A program made the position numbers and the translations under genes. The notes beneath the pieces were generated by a model. That model saw only the letters and a list, made by a program, of their open reading frames with translations. It was not told where the DNA came from and ran no database searches. 64,000 nucleotides of DNA, taken from assembly GCA_963770295.1 (NCBI GenBank), contig CAVYPA010000022.1:124001-188000 (forward strand). Reading direction: 5' to 3'. This document shows positions 52,210 to 60,621 of this stretch, one piece after another (within the stretch, counting starts at the first letter, position 1; each line of letters opens with the position of its first letter). Source of the stretch: AWTP1-13 sp963770295 (GTDB lineage: Bacteria > Pseudomonadota > Alphaproteobacteria > Rhizobiales > Hyphomicrobiaceae).

Positions 52210-53165
52210 CGAGCAAGGAGCGCGCGCAGCCCTTGCGCGTCGTCAGCCTGATCGCCAGTGCGACGGAGATCGTCTGCGCGCTTGGCCGTGGTGACTGGTT
52301 GGTCGGGCGCAGTCACGAGTGCGACTATCCCGCCGCCGTTGCCCGCCTACCGACGTTGACCGCCCCGAAGTTCAAGGTCGAGGGTTCGAGCGGAGAGATC
52401 GATCGTCGCGTGCGGAACATCGTGCGCGATGGCCTATCGGTTTATCGCGTCGATGCCGATGCCTTGGGCGCGCTGGCGCCCGATCTGATCGTCACCCAAG
52501 ACCACTGCGATGTCTGTGCCGTCAGTCTGCGCGACGTCGAAGAGGCCGTCTGCCGTTGGACCGATCGGCGCGTTGAGATCCTGTCCCTGCGGCCCGATTG
52601 CCTGGCCGACGCCTACGCCGATATCGGCCGCGTCGGCCGGGCGCTGGGCGCCGAGGCACAGGGCGCTGGTCTCGTGGCCGGGATGCAGCGGCGGTTGCGG
52701 GCGCTCGCCGTGCAACCCATGCGGCGTCGCCGACCGCGGGTCGCCTTCATCGAGTGGGTGGAGCCGCTGATGGCCGGCGGCAACTGGATGCCCGAATTGA
52801 TCGAGGCCGCGGGCGGCCACAACCTGTTCGGGGTTGCCGGCAAGCCTTCGCGCTGGATGTGCTGGGACGAGCTCGTTGCCGCCGACCCCGAGGTGATCAT
52901 CGTCGCCCCTTGTGGCTTCGACCTGGACCGCTGTCTGGCCGAGCTGCCATTGCTGCAGGCCAAGCCGGGCTGGACCGAGATCGATGCGGTGCTAAACGGT
53001 CGCGTCTTCTTTGCCGACGGCAATGCCTACTTCAATCGCCCCGGCCCGCGCCTGGCCGACAGCGGCGAAATCCTGGCGCAAATGCTGCATGGCGAGCCGG
53101 AACTGTCAAACCACGCGACGGTCGCCTGGGTGCGGCACAAGCCGCAGGCTGCGGCAGGGTCTTAA
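52206..53165 (+). CDS. Cobalamin-binding protein, BtuF-like but apparently cytoplasmic
   Basis: A 319-residue BtuF/FepB-type binding protein: RVVSLIASATEIVCALGRGDWLVGRSHECDYP at the start and the ALAPDLIVTQDHCDVC motif, then AGGHNLFGVAGKPSRWMCWDEL and a FNRPGPRLADSGEIL end. These are features of proteins annotated as cobalamin-binding. No signal peptide is visible: the N-terminus is MTSKERAQPLR. No BtuCD permease is encoded nearby. Translational coupling (ATGA) to the PP-loop ATPase suggests a shared task, perhaps a corrinoid step inside the cell. Confidence 0.88.
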   Translation: MTSKERAQPLRVVSLIASATEIVCALGRGDWLVGRSHECDYPAAVARLPTLTAPKFKVEGSSGEIDRRVRNIVRDGLSVYRVDADALGALAPDLIVTQDHCDVCAVSLRDVEEAVCRWTDRRVEILSLRPDCLADAYADIGRVGRALGAEAQGAGLVAGMQRRLRALAVQPMRRRRPRVAFIEWVEPLMAGGNWMPELIEAAGGHNLFGVAGKPSRWMCWDELVAADPEVIIVAPCGFDLDRCLAELPLLQAKPGWTEIDAVLNGRVFFADGNAYFNRPGPRLADSGEILAQMLHGEPELSNHATVAWVRHKPQAAAGS

Positions 53166-53240
53166 GCTGACGTCCTCGACCTCGCGAGGCCTTCCCGAAA
53201 GCGCCGCACGGCCTCAAGCGCACGCCGTGCCGGGGCGAGC

Positions 53241-54207
53241 TCAGGCCACATCAGCGCCGTAGTAGAGCATGACGACGTGCTCGGCCTCGGCAAAAAATAG
53301 CCATCGCTCGAGCAGGAGTCGCCGCCGCCAGCGCCAGCACGGCAATCGCCGAGCCGACAAGTCCGAGCGCGGGCCCGAACGCCGCGATGGGCGTGGCAAA
53401 GAGGGACAGCAGGGAGATCGCCATTGGGACGGCGAAGGCGAAGATGCCCACCCCCCGACGCAACGCCTTGGCGTGCTTGCGCGCGACCCTGTAGCCCATC
53501 TCCCGCATGATGTAATTGGGCTCCGTATGGGGCGGCTCCAAGGGACGCACTTTACCGAGATGGCCGAGGCCCGTCGCCGCCTCCACCGTGTAGGTCCGCA
53601 ACTCGGCGTCAATGGCGCGCCAGTATGCCCATTTGAGAAGGCCGGCGACGGCGACGCAGGCGAGCGCCAACCAGGCCGACCAAGGTTGCATCGGGCCGAA
53701 GGCGCGCAAGAGGAGGTTGAGGAGCACGGCGCCGCTGGCAAGTCCCAGCGCGAGGTAGATCGGCGCCGTCAACGGCTGATGCCATTGCCGGATCGTGCGC
53801 AGGGAGGCATAGATCATGCCGGTGCTGAAAAGCGTCATCAGGGCGGACGCGATCGTCGCCAGCACAAGGAGCAGCGCAACCGCACTCGTGCGCGCAAGGC
53901 TCGCCCAGCCCAGCGCCAGGAAACCGGACGGAAGGTAGGTTGCCAGCGCCAAAACGCCTTCGCGTGACAGCCAGGACGTGCGCCACTGCGAGAAGGCACG
54001 CCAGGCACGCTCCGGCCGGCCAAGGTGCGCGGTCGAAGAGAGTAGACCCGCGGTGATCAAAACAAAGGCGAGCCCGAATGCCACCACGGCAAACGAGCGC
54101 TGGGCCGGTGCCAGCTCAAAAGCCTTTGCCAGCGCCAGCCAAACGAGCAAGCCGTAGCCCGCCCCCGAAGCGGTCGTGAAAATAATGACGGAGTAGGCGG
54201 GGTGCAT
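53241..54207 (-). CDS. soeC: SoeC/DmsC-type membrane anchor, C-terminus frameshifted
   Basis: The membrane subunit of the molybdoenzyme complex (DmsC/NrfD-like, eight to nine helices). It starts MHPAYSVIIFTTASGAGYGLLV. It anchors SoeAB to the inner membrane and passes electrons to quinone. The continuous frame ends at 53251 with a non-family tail (ATPARAMAIFCRGRARR). The expected family C-terminus, LLERWLFFAEAEHVVMLYYGADVA, is present in the neighbouring frame with a stop at 53241-53243. One extra base in the GGC/GCG run near 53325 would explain this. It lies 215 bases after soeB. Only the last 22 or so residues are affected. Confidence 0.85.
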
Positions 54208-54422
54208 GGCGGCGCTGCCTAGAAAAGCCTGCGCCGCGGCCGATCCTCTTGGCCGTCACCCGCAGGGGGTGCCCGGGGGCTGAGGGTCGCGGGTGGCGGC
54301 GAGCTCGCCAGCTCGGGGCTGGGGAGCAGCATGGCGCGCAGCAACCGGCGCTGGCGCGGCAAGGGAGCGGCTCGGCGGCACCGGGACGACGGGCTCGGGC
54401 GCTTAGGTCGGTCCACGGCGGC

Positions 54423-55193
54423 CTACCGCGAGAGCATTTGGTCGATCCAGGCGAACAGGCGCTCGGCGGGGTCGGCCTCGCGTGCCGCGCGTGCGCTAGC
54501 GCCGGGATGTGCCGGCAAATCCGTGGCAGTGGGCGGGGCGGCCTCAAGATTCCGGCGGGCGCGGGGCGGCAGATACTTGTTGACCGGCCGGTAGCCAAAC
54601 TCGGGCAGGAGGTCGAAGCCACCCCGCTCGGCCACAAGCCGGGACACTGCACTGTCAGGATCGCCGAGATCCCCGAAATGTCGCGCCCCCGTCGGGCAGG
54701 CGCGCACGCACGCCGGGACGCGGTCCTCGGCCGCGATATGATCATTGTAGATGCGATCGACGCACAACGTGCATTTCTTCATGACGCCATGGCCGTAGTC
54801 GTATTCGCGCGCGCCGTAGGGGCAGGCCCAGGAGCACAGTTTGCAGCCGATGCAGGTGTCCGGGTCGACCAATACGATGCCGTCTTCGGCCCGTTTGTAG
54901 GAAGCGCCGGTCGGGCACACGGTGACGCAAGCGGGTTCTTCGCAATGCAGACACGAGCGGGGAAAATTCACCGTCCGGCTCTCGGTACCCTCCCCCGCCT
55001 CGAAGGCGTGCACGCGGTTGAGCCAGGTCCCATGCGGATCGGCACCGTAGGGGGCCTGATCGGTTAGCGGCGCGGCATAGCCGGCACTGTTCCACTCCTT
55101 GCAACTGGTGGCGCAGGCCTGGCAGCCGACGCAGGTATCGAGATCGATGACGAGGCCCAGTTTCTTGGCCGTGGCGGCGGGGAGGGCGGTCAT
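54423..55193 (-). CDS. soeB: Four-cluster ferredoxin subunit SoeB/DmsB-like
   Basis: A 256-residue iron-sulfur subunit with four cysteine clusters: CVGCQACATSCKEWN, CLHCEEPACVTVCPTGA, CIGCKLCSWACPYGA, and CTLC with CVRACPTGA. Each would bind one [4Fe-4S] cluster, relaying electrons from the molybdenum centre to the membrane anchor. The C-terminal 60 residues (PVNKYLPPRARR onward) are typical of SoeB-like proteins. Its start overlaps the end of soeA by four bases. No Tat or Sec signal is present, fitting a cytoplasmic complex. Confidence 0.9.
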   Translation of the reverse strand: MTALPAATAKKLGLVIDLDTCVGCQACATSCKEWNSAGYAAPLTDQAPYGADPHGTWLNRVHAFEAGEGTESRTVNFPRSCLHCEEPACVTVCPTGASYKRAEDGIVLVDPDTCIGCKLCSWACPYGAREYDYGHGVMKKCTLCVDRIYNDHIAAEDRVPACVRACPTGARHFGDLGDPDSAVSRLVAERGGFDLLPEFGYRPVNKYLPPRARRNLEAAPPTATDLPAHPGASARAAREADPAERLFAWIDQMLSR

Positions 55194-58072
55194 CGCTCGT
55201 CTCCCGCGCGCGTTGCGCCGGCCTCTTGGAGGTGTCGCGCCGCGCCCGGCCCGGCCAATCCCGGCGGCGGACGCAGGGGTGCGAGCCGCGGCGAGGTTGC
55301 GTGCGCCTCTGCCGCGCCCACCTTTTCAATCCGCACCCTGAGGTCGTACCAGGCCGCCTGGCCGGTGATGGGGTCGGCGTTGGCATACCGGTAGCCGTCT
55401 GGCCGTTCCGGCTGCAGCTCGGCGATCAGGTGATTGAGGAGGAAGCCGCGCGTGGCTTCTGGTGCCTGCGGATCGAGGCCCCAGGCGCCGGCCCGCTTGC
55501 CGATCGCATTCCAGGTCCACACGGTGTCGGGATTGACCCCCTCCATGAGCTTCACCTGCGCCTTGACGCGGCCGCTGCGGCTTTCGATCCAGACCCAGTC
55601 ATCGTCGCTGATGCCGAGCTTGGCGGCGCGCGCCCGGGCCAAATATAGCCGGTTGGCGGCGTGGATCTGGCGCAGCCAGGCGTTTTGCGAACCCCAGGAA
55701 TGGTACATCGCCATCGGCCGCTGCGTGATGGCGTGCAGCGGAAAGTCGCGATCGCAGGCGTGCGTATCTTCGAACGGCGCATACCAGAAGGGGAGGGGAT
55801 CGAAGTACGTCTCGACGCGCTGACGATGCTGGCGCGGCGGCAGCACCGGCCCATGCCCCCGCGCCGCCAGACGCATCTTTTGCATCGGTTCGCTGTAGAG
55901 CTGGAAGATCACGGGGGTTGGCGTGATGCGAAAGCCCAGATCGACGGCCCAGTCGATGAAGGCGCGGTTGGCGTGCTTGAAATAGCGCATTTGCTCGGGC
56001 AGGTGGTGAACGTGGACGCAGCCAGCGGCAATATACTGTTCGAGCTGGCGTGGATTGGGCTCGCCACGGCCCCAGTCCGACCCGTTCTTGCCGCGATGTC
56101 CGGCGAGCGGGCCGATGCCCGGCCGGCGCTCGTGATTGACGATGTAATCGGCGTAGCCGCCCGGGTATTTCGGTGAGCCGTCGGCATTGCTGAAGCCCGG
56201 TAGCCGAAGGCGCGCGCCGAGATCGATCAGCACGCTTTGGAACGGCCGCACGTTGCGATCGGGAGCCACGACCGGCTGGCGAATGGCATCGGCGGGCGCG
56301 TTGGGTTCCGAAATGGGCCGGTCGAGCAGCGAGATGCAGTCCCAGCGCTCGAGGTAAGTCGTGTCCGGCAGAACGAGGTCGGCGTAGGGGACCGTCTCGG
56401 AGAAGTAGGCATCCGAGTAGATGACCTTCGCAATCTTGTACTCACCCGTGGCGGGGTCCTTCTCGCTCAGGTGGGCGAGCGTAGCCGGCGGGTTCATGGC
56501 CGAGTTCCAGCCCATGTTGGCCATGTATAGGAACAGCACGTCGATGGGGTAGGGATCGCCACGCGCCGCATTGGCGATCACCGTGTGCATCAGCCCGTGG
56601 GCCGCGAATGGCGCTTCCCAGCTGTAGGCCTTGTCGATGCGTTGCGGGATGCCGGCGTGATCCACTAGCAAATCCTCAGGGCCGGTCGGGAAGCCGAGAT
56701 GGGGCCCCTGCAAGGCCTGCATCGGCTTGACCTCGCCCGGTTTGCCTTTGGGCTTCAGGGTCGGGGGGGTCTGCTTTGGATAGGGCGTCTTGTAACGAAA
56801 GCCGCCCGGGCAATCGATCGAGCCCAGCAGGATTTGCAGCACGTGCAGGATGCGGCAGGTGTGAAAGCCGTTGGCATGAGCCGAGATGCCGCGCATGGCA
56901 TGCATGCCCACCGGCCTGCCGATCGTCTTGTCGTGGCGGCGCCCGGTCCAGTCGGTCCAGGGGATGTCGAGCACCACCGCCTGTGCAAAGGCCGCGTGCG
57001 CCAGCTCGCTGGCAATGCGGCGGATGGTGCTGGCGCCAATCCCGGTGGCGGCGGCGACGCGTTCGGGTGCGTAGTCGGGCGACAGAAAGCGCTGGGCCAA
57101 AAGCTGGAACGCCGGTACCGCCTCGCGCGTGTCGGCCAGCCGGAAGGTACCCGAGAACGCCGGGGATACGTCGGGGTCTAGCGCGCTCGCGAGCCGACCG
57201 GAACGCTTGTCGTAAACGAGCGGTCTGCCCTCGCCGTCGCGCGCGATAAGCCCGTCATCGGCCGCGCCAGGCGCCTGGATCACCAGCCAGCCGGCATTCG
57301 TGTAACGGCGCAAATAGTCGACGTCGATCTGCTGTCCGGCCAGAAGCTCGTGCACCAGGGCGCCGGCGAATAGGCCATCCGTGCCCGGTTTGATGCCGAT
57401 CCATTCGTCGGCAATGGCGCCGTAGCCGGTGCGCACGGGATTGATACTCACCACTTTGACGCCGCGCGCTTTCAACTTGCCAAGCTCGATCTTGAGAGGA
57501 TTGGAAGCGTGATCCTCGGCCACGCCCCATAGCATGAAATAGCGGGTGTGCTCCCAGTCGGTCTCACCGAACTCCCAGAAGGAGCCGCCGAAGGTGTAAA
57601 GGCCGGCCGCCGCCATGTTGACCGAACAGAAACCGCCATGCGCGGCGAAGTTGGGAGTTCCGAACTGCATGGCCCACCAGCCGGTCAGGGCCTGGCTCTG
57701 ATCGCGCCCGGTGAAGAAGGCAAGCCTGCTTGGATCCTTAGCGCGCACCTCGCCCAGCCAACCGCTGGCGAGCGTCAACGCCTCGTTCCAGGAAATTTCT
57801 TTGAATTCGCCCGAGCCGCGTTCCCCGACACGCAAGAGCGGCGTGCTCAGCCGCGCCGGCGAGTAGTGCTGCATGATGCCGGCTGCGCCTTTGCCGCACA
57901 GGACGCCCCGGTTCACCGGATGCTCGCGGTTGCCCTCGATGTAGCGAACCTTGCCGTCCTTCAGGTAGACGCGAATACCGCAGCGGCACGCACACATGTA
58001 GCACGTGGTCGTCTTGATCTCATCGGCGGGCGCCACCGACAAGGCGATGTTGGGCTCAGTCGTGGCTCGCAA
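55190..58072 (-). CDS. soeA: Sulfite dehydrogenase (quinone) catalytic subunit SoeA, molybdopterin oxidoreductase
   Basis: A 960-residue member of the DMSO-reductase family with the [4Fe-4S] motif C24-x2-C27-x3-C31-x27-C59. HGGFCSVNMAAAG with Cys149 lies where the molybdenum ligand is expected. There is no Tat signal at the N-terminus, unlike DmsA, PsrA or TorA; this and the overall similarity point to SoeA, which oxidises sulfite to sulfate on the cytoplasmic side. The neighbouring four-cluster SoeB and DmsC-type SoeC complete the SoeABC complex. Start is TTG 58072 with GAGG seven bases upstream. A polysulfide- or thiosulfate-reductase-like role cannot be excluded from sequence. Confidence 0.82.
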   Translation of the reverse strand: MRATTEPNIALSVAPADEIKTTTCYMCACRCGIRVYLKDGKVRYIEGNREHPVNRGVLCGKGAAGIMQHYSPARLSTPLLRVGERGSGEFKEISWNEALTLASGWLGEVRAKDPSRLAFFTGRDQSQALTGWWAMQFGTPNFAAHGGFCSVNMAAAGLYTFGGSFWEFGETDWEHTRYFMLWGVAEDHASNPLKIELGKLKARGVKVVSINPVRTGYGAIADEWIGIKPGTDGLFAGALVHELLAGQQIDVDYLRRYTNAGWLVIQAPGAADDGLIARDGEGRPLVYDKRSGRLASALDPDVSPAFSGTFRLADTREAVPAFQLLAQRFLSPDYAPERVAAATGIGASTIRRIASELAHAAFAQAVVLDIPWTDWTGRRHDKTIGRPVGMHAMRGISAHANGFHTCRILHVLQILLGSIDCPGGFRYKTPYPKQTPPTLKPKGKPGEVKPMQALQGPHLGFPTGPEDLLVDHAGIPQRIDKAYSWEAPFAAHGLMHTVIANAARGDPYPIDVLFLYMANMGWNSAMNPPATLAHLSEKDPATGEYKIAKVIYSDAYFSETVPYADLVLPDTTYLERWDCISLLDRPISEPNAPADAIRQPVVAPDRNVRPFQSVLIDLGARLRLPGFSNADGSPKYPGGYADYIVNHERRPGIGPLAGHRGKNGSDWGRGEPNPRQLEQYIAAGCVHVHHLPEQMRYFKHANRAFIDWAVDLGFRITPTPVIFQLYSEPMQKMRLAARGHGPVLPPRQHRQRVETYFDPLPFWYAPFEDTHACDRDFPLHAITQRPMAMYHSWGSQNAWLRQIHAANRLYLARARAAKLGISDDDWVWIESRSGRVKAQVKLMEGVNPDTVWTWNAIGKRAGAWGLDPQAPEATRGFLLNHLIAELQPERPDGYRYANADPITGQAAWYDLRVRIEKVGAAEAHATSPRLAPLRPPPGLAGPGAARHLQEAGATRAGDER

Positions 58073-58253
58073 GCATGGCCTCGTCGAACAGGGGTAGACC
58101 GAACGCGCCGGCGCTGGTGACGGCCCGGAAGATACGGCCGGACCGGCACGCGGCGAAATGCTTTTCTAAGCGAATGCGCTCGCGCGGCCTACGCCTATTG
58201 CCGCACGCCGCCGAGCTGGCGACTTTAGCGCTTCGCGTTGCGTTGGCGCGCGC

Positions 58254-58844
58254 TCAAGGCTTCGCCGCGGCGGCGCGCCGGCCGGCCAGGGCCAGGAACA
58301 GGAAACCCCAGCCGGTCGAGATCAGGTTGATCCCCGCCAGGAGGCCGATCGCCCAGGCCGCCGAACTTGGCAAGCCAAACGCGATCAACAGGCCGACGGC
58401 AACGGCAACGAGACCGCTCAGCAGCAGCCAGCCCCAGCCCTCGTGCGGGCGCACACGCAGGGCCATGCTAATCTCGAGCCCACCCTCGACGATAAACATC
58501 GCGGCCAGCAAAATCGTGAGCGTGATGATGCCGGTGAGAGGAAAGAATGCCAGGTAGGCGCCGGCAACGACATAAAGCACTCCGAGCAACGCCTCCCAGA
58601 CGAGGCCCCGCCACTGCGAAGCCGAAAAGGCGTGCACGATCATCACGATCCCACCGACGAGGAACACCCAGCCCAGTGCAATTTTGACGGCGACCGTGGA
58701 GAGCAGGGGAAAGGCGATGGCCGCGCAGCCGGCCAAGATCAACACCAGGCCCAGCGCCAGGAACCAACCCCAATGCGCCGCGACTTGTTGGCGAATTTCG
58801 GCGAGGGCGCCTTCGACATTGGCGCGCGAGATCTGATCACTCAT
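58254..58844 (-). CDS. HdeD/DUF308 family membrane protein
   Basis: A 196-residue integral membrane protein with six short hydrophobic segments, typical of the DUF308/HdeD family (acid-resistance protein HdeD of E. coli). Segments such as LGWVFLVGGIVMIVHAF and GLVWEALLGVLYVVAGAY carry the repeated Gly/Ala pattern of the family. ATG 58844 is chosen because AGGAGG lies six bases upstream. Its role outside enterobacteria is not established. It lies 181 bases upstream of soeA on the same strand and may be separately transcribed. Confidence 0.88.
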   Translation of the reverse strand: MSDQISRANVEGALAEIRQQVAAHWGWFLALGLVLILAGCAAIAFPLLSTVAVKIALGWVFLVGGIVMIVHAFSASQWRGLVWEALLGVLYVVAGAYLAFFPLTGIITLTILLAAMFIVEGGLEISMALRVRPHEGWGWLLLSGLVAVAVGLLIAFGLPSSAAWAIGLLAGINLISTGWGFLFLALAGRRAAAAKP

Positions 58845-59010
58845 GGCTATCCTCCTGGGCAACCTCGGCTTCCCTCAGGGAAGACGCCACCCCGCGCCAG
58901 CGTCCAAGGCAGGCCCATACTAACAGGAAATTGACGCCCCCGCCGCCGCTGTCGCGGGTTGCCGACAGCAAAGTGTCGCTTTGGTTGCCCCGCCGCCGCT
59001 CGCCGGCGGG

Positions 59011-60423
59011 CTACTCGGCGGCGATGCGCACCTCCTGCGGCGGGCGCTCGGCGATGCGATGTCGCACGAGATCGATGTGCCCGCGCAAGTCATAGAGCTG
59101 GCTGGAAAAATAGAGGGGTACGCGCAACCGGCGGACGTGGCTGTCGATACGCTCGACCTCGGCCTGGTGTGCGGCCAGATCGTACTTGGCGCCGCCGCTG
59201 TCGAGGCTGCGCTCTAGCGCCTTCAATTGCCGGTACCAATAGAGTAGGCGCCGCCGCACGTTCCAGGCGTAGGCGACCGGTAAATACCGCATCAGCGGCA
59301 CCAACACGGCGAGCGCCGGGATCAACAAAACGAGCTTGGAGGCGTGCGCACTGGTATAGGCGGTGATGTTGTAGGGCAGACCGATCCGCTTGTTGAACGG
59401 CGCGACCAATCGCAGCAGGAACGGCAGTTCATTCGTCTTATAGATCTGGCGCGCTTCCTTGGGCACTTCGAATTCGGGATCGCTGGGGGAGGGGAATTCA
59501 CCGGGCTTGTAGAAGAGCACGGGATCGCCGTTTTTATCGAAGCCGGGCTTCGGATTATTCATCATGGCTTGGGTGAGGAGGCTCGCCAACGAGGCGTCGA
59601 GCTCCGGCTTGACCACCAGGGCGACGGAGGTGGCCAGCAAGGTGATGTCCGCCGAGGGGATGAGCGGCTGGAATTCGACCGAACCTGTTCGCATCACCAG
59701 CTTGGTCAGCGCCGGAAAGCGGTTGTCGTAAGCTTCGGCCTCGGCGGAAAAGTCCATCAGGCGGATGGCGGGCACGTGCAACAGCGACTGGATTTTGTCG
59801 TCGTCGGCCGGCAGGATCAGGATGGCTGCGTCCGCCGTGCCCTGCAGCAGTTCGCGGGCGTCCGCCGACAGCTCCTCGCTGATGAGCTTGGGATCGTCTC
59901 GCACAAGATTAATCCCGTTGGCGCGCAGGAGCTGGGTCGCAATGCGCCGCGAACCGCTGTCGCGGGTGCCGAGCATGATGCGTTTGGCGTTGAGGTCCCT
60001 GAGGCTTTGCAGCGGCGTATCGGCGCGCGTGAACACCCAGATCGGTTCGTAAAACAGTCGGCCGAGCGATTGCAGCTTGGCGTACTCGACGTGCCTCCCC
60101 TTGGCCTTCTCGGTGGCCAAGCGCCCCTGCATGCTGCCCACCAGTCCACCCTTGACGAAACCCGCATTGATCTCGGATTTGTCGTCGACCAGGGCCTTGA
60201 GGGTGGCAAAACCTTCCATGTCCCTGAATTCCAGGCGCACGCCGTAGCGCTCCAATTCCGGACGGTAGGTTTCGGCCAATTGCTGATAGTGGGTATTGCC
60301 GGTCGCCAGCACGATGCGCCCGTCGGTATGCGAACCTGCCTGCAGCGTCACCGCATAGACGGCAACGCCCAGGCCGCCCGCCAATACGGTGCCGATCGAG
60401 GCCTTGGCTGTGTTGGATTCCAT
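59011..60423 (-). CDS. TAXI-family TRAP solute-binding protein with C-terminal membrane segment
   Basis: A 470-residue TAXI (TRAP-associated extracytoplasmic immunogenic) binding protein. The N-terminal signal/anchor (about residues 8-28) precedes RIVLATGNTHYQQLAETY. GTRDSGSRRIATQLLRANGI is the family's central motif. Unlike classical TAXI proteins it continues past the fold with a hydrophobic helix (LVLLIPALAVLVPLMRYLPV) and a charged helical tail of about 100 residues, so it is probably anchored. No TRAP permease is nearby. ATG 60423 has a G-rich ribosome site; the upstream extension to 60591 is rejected. Confidence 0.85.
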   Translation of the reverse strand: MESNTAKASIGTVLAGGLGVAVYAVTLQAGSHTDGRIVLATGNTHYQQLAETYRPELERYGVRLEFRDMEGFATLKALVDDKSEINAGFVKGGLVGSMQGRLATEKAKGRHVEYAKLQSLGRLFYEPIWVFTRADTPLQSLRDLNAKRIMLGTRDSGSRRIATQLLRANGINLVRDDPKLISEELSADARELLQGTADAAILILPADDDKIQSLLHVPAIRLMDFSAEAEAYDNRFPALTKLVMRTGSVEFQPLIPSADITLLATSVALVVKPELDASLASLLTQAMMNNPKPGFDKNGDPVLFYKPGEFPSPSDPEFEVPKEARQIYKTNELPFLLRLVAPFNKRIGLPYNITAYTSAHASKLVLLIPALAVLVPLMRYLPVAYAWNVRRRLLYWYRQLKALERSLDSGGAKYDLAAHQAEVERIDSHVRRLRVPLYFSSQLYDLRGHIDLVRHRIAERPPQEVRIAAE

Positions 60424-60621
60424 CGCACCCCCCAACCTTCCCCGCACGCACGATCCCCGCGGGCATCGCGCTGTGAAAGCCCAGCGATTATAATGGACTG
60501 TTAACCATGTTGCCACAGCTCGATGGCGTGCGTGTGGCAAGCAAACCCCCGCGGCGGCGCGCTCCTGTTGGCGCGCTGGCGCAGCCGCCACCCTGGGCCG
60601 GCGCGCTCGCGCCTCCTCGCC

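Noticed and set aside
59344..60504. A 386-codon plus-strand frame opposite the TAXI binding protein
   Set aside because: It has no family motif and mirrors a clearly real minus-strand gene. Long antisense frames are common in GC-rich DNA.
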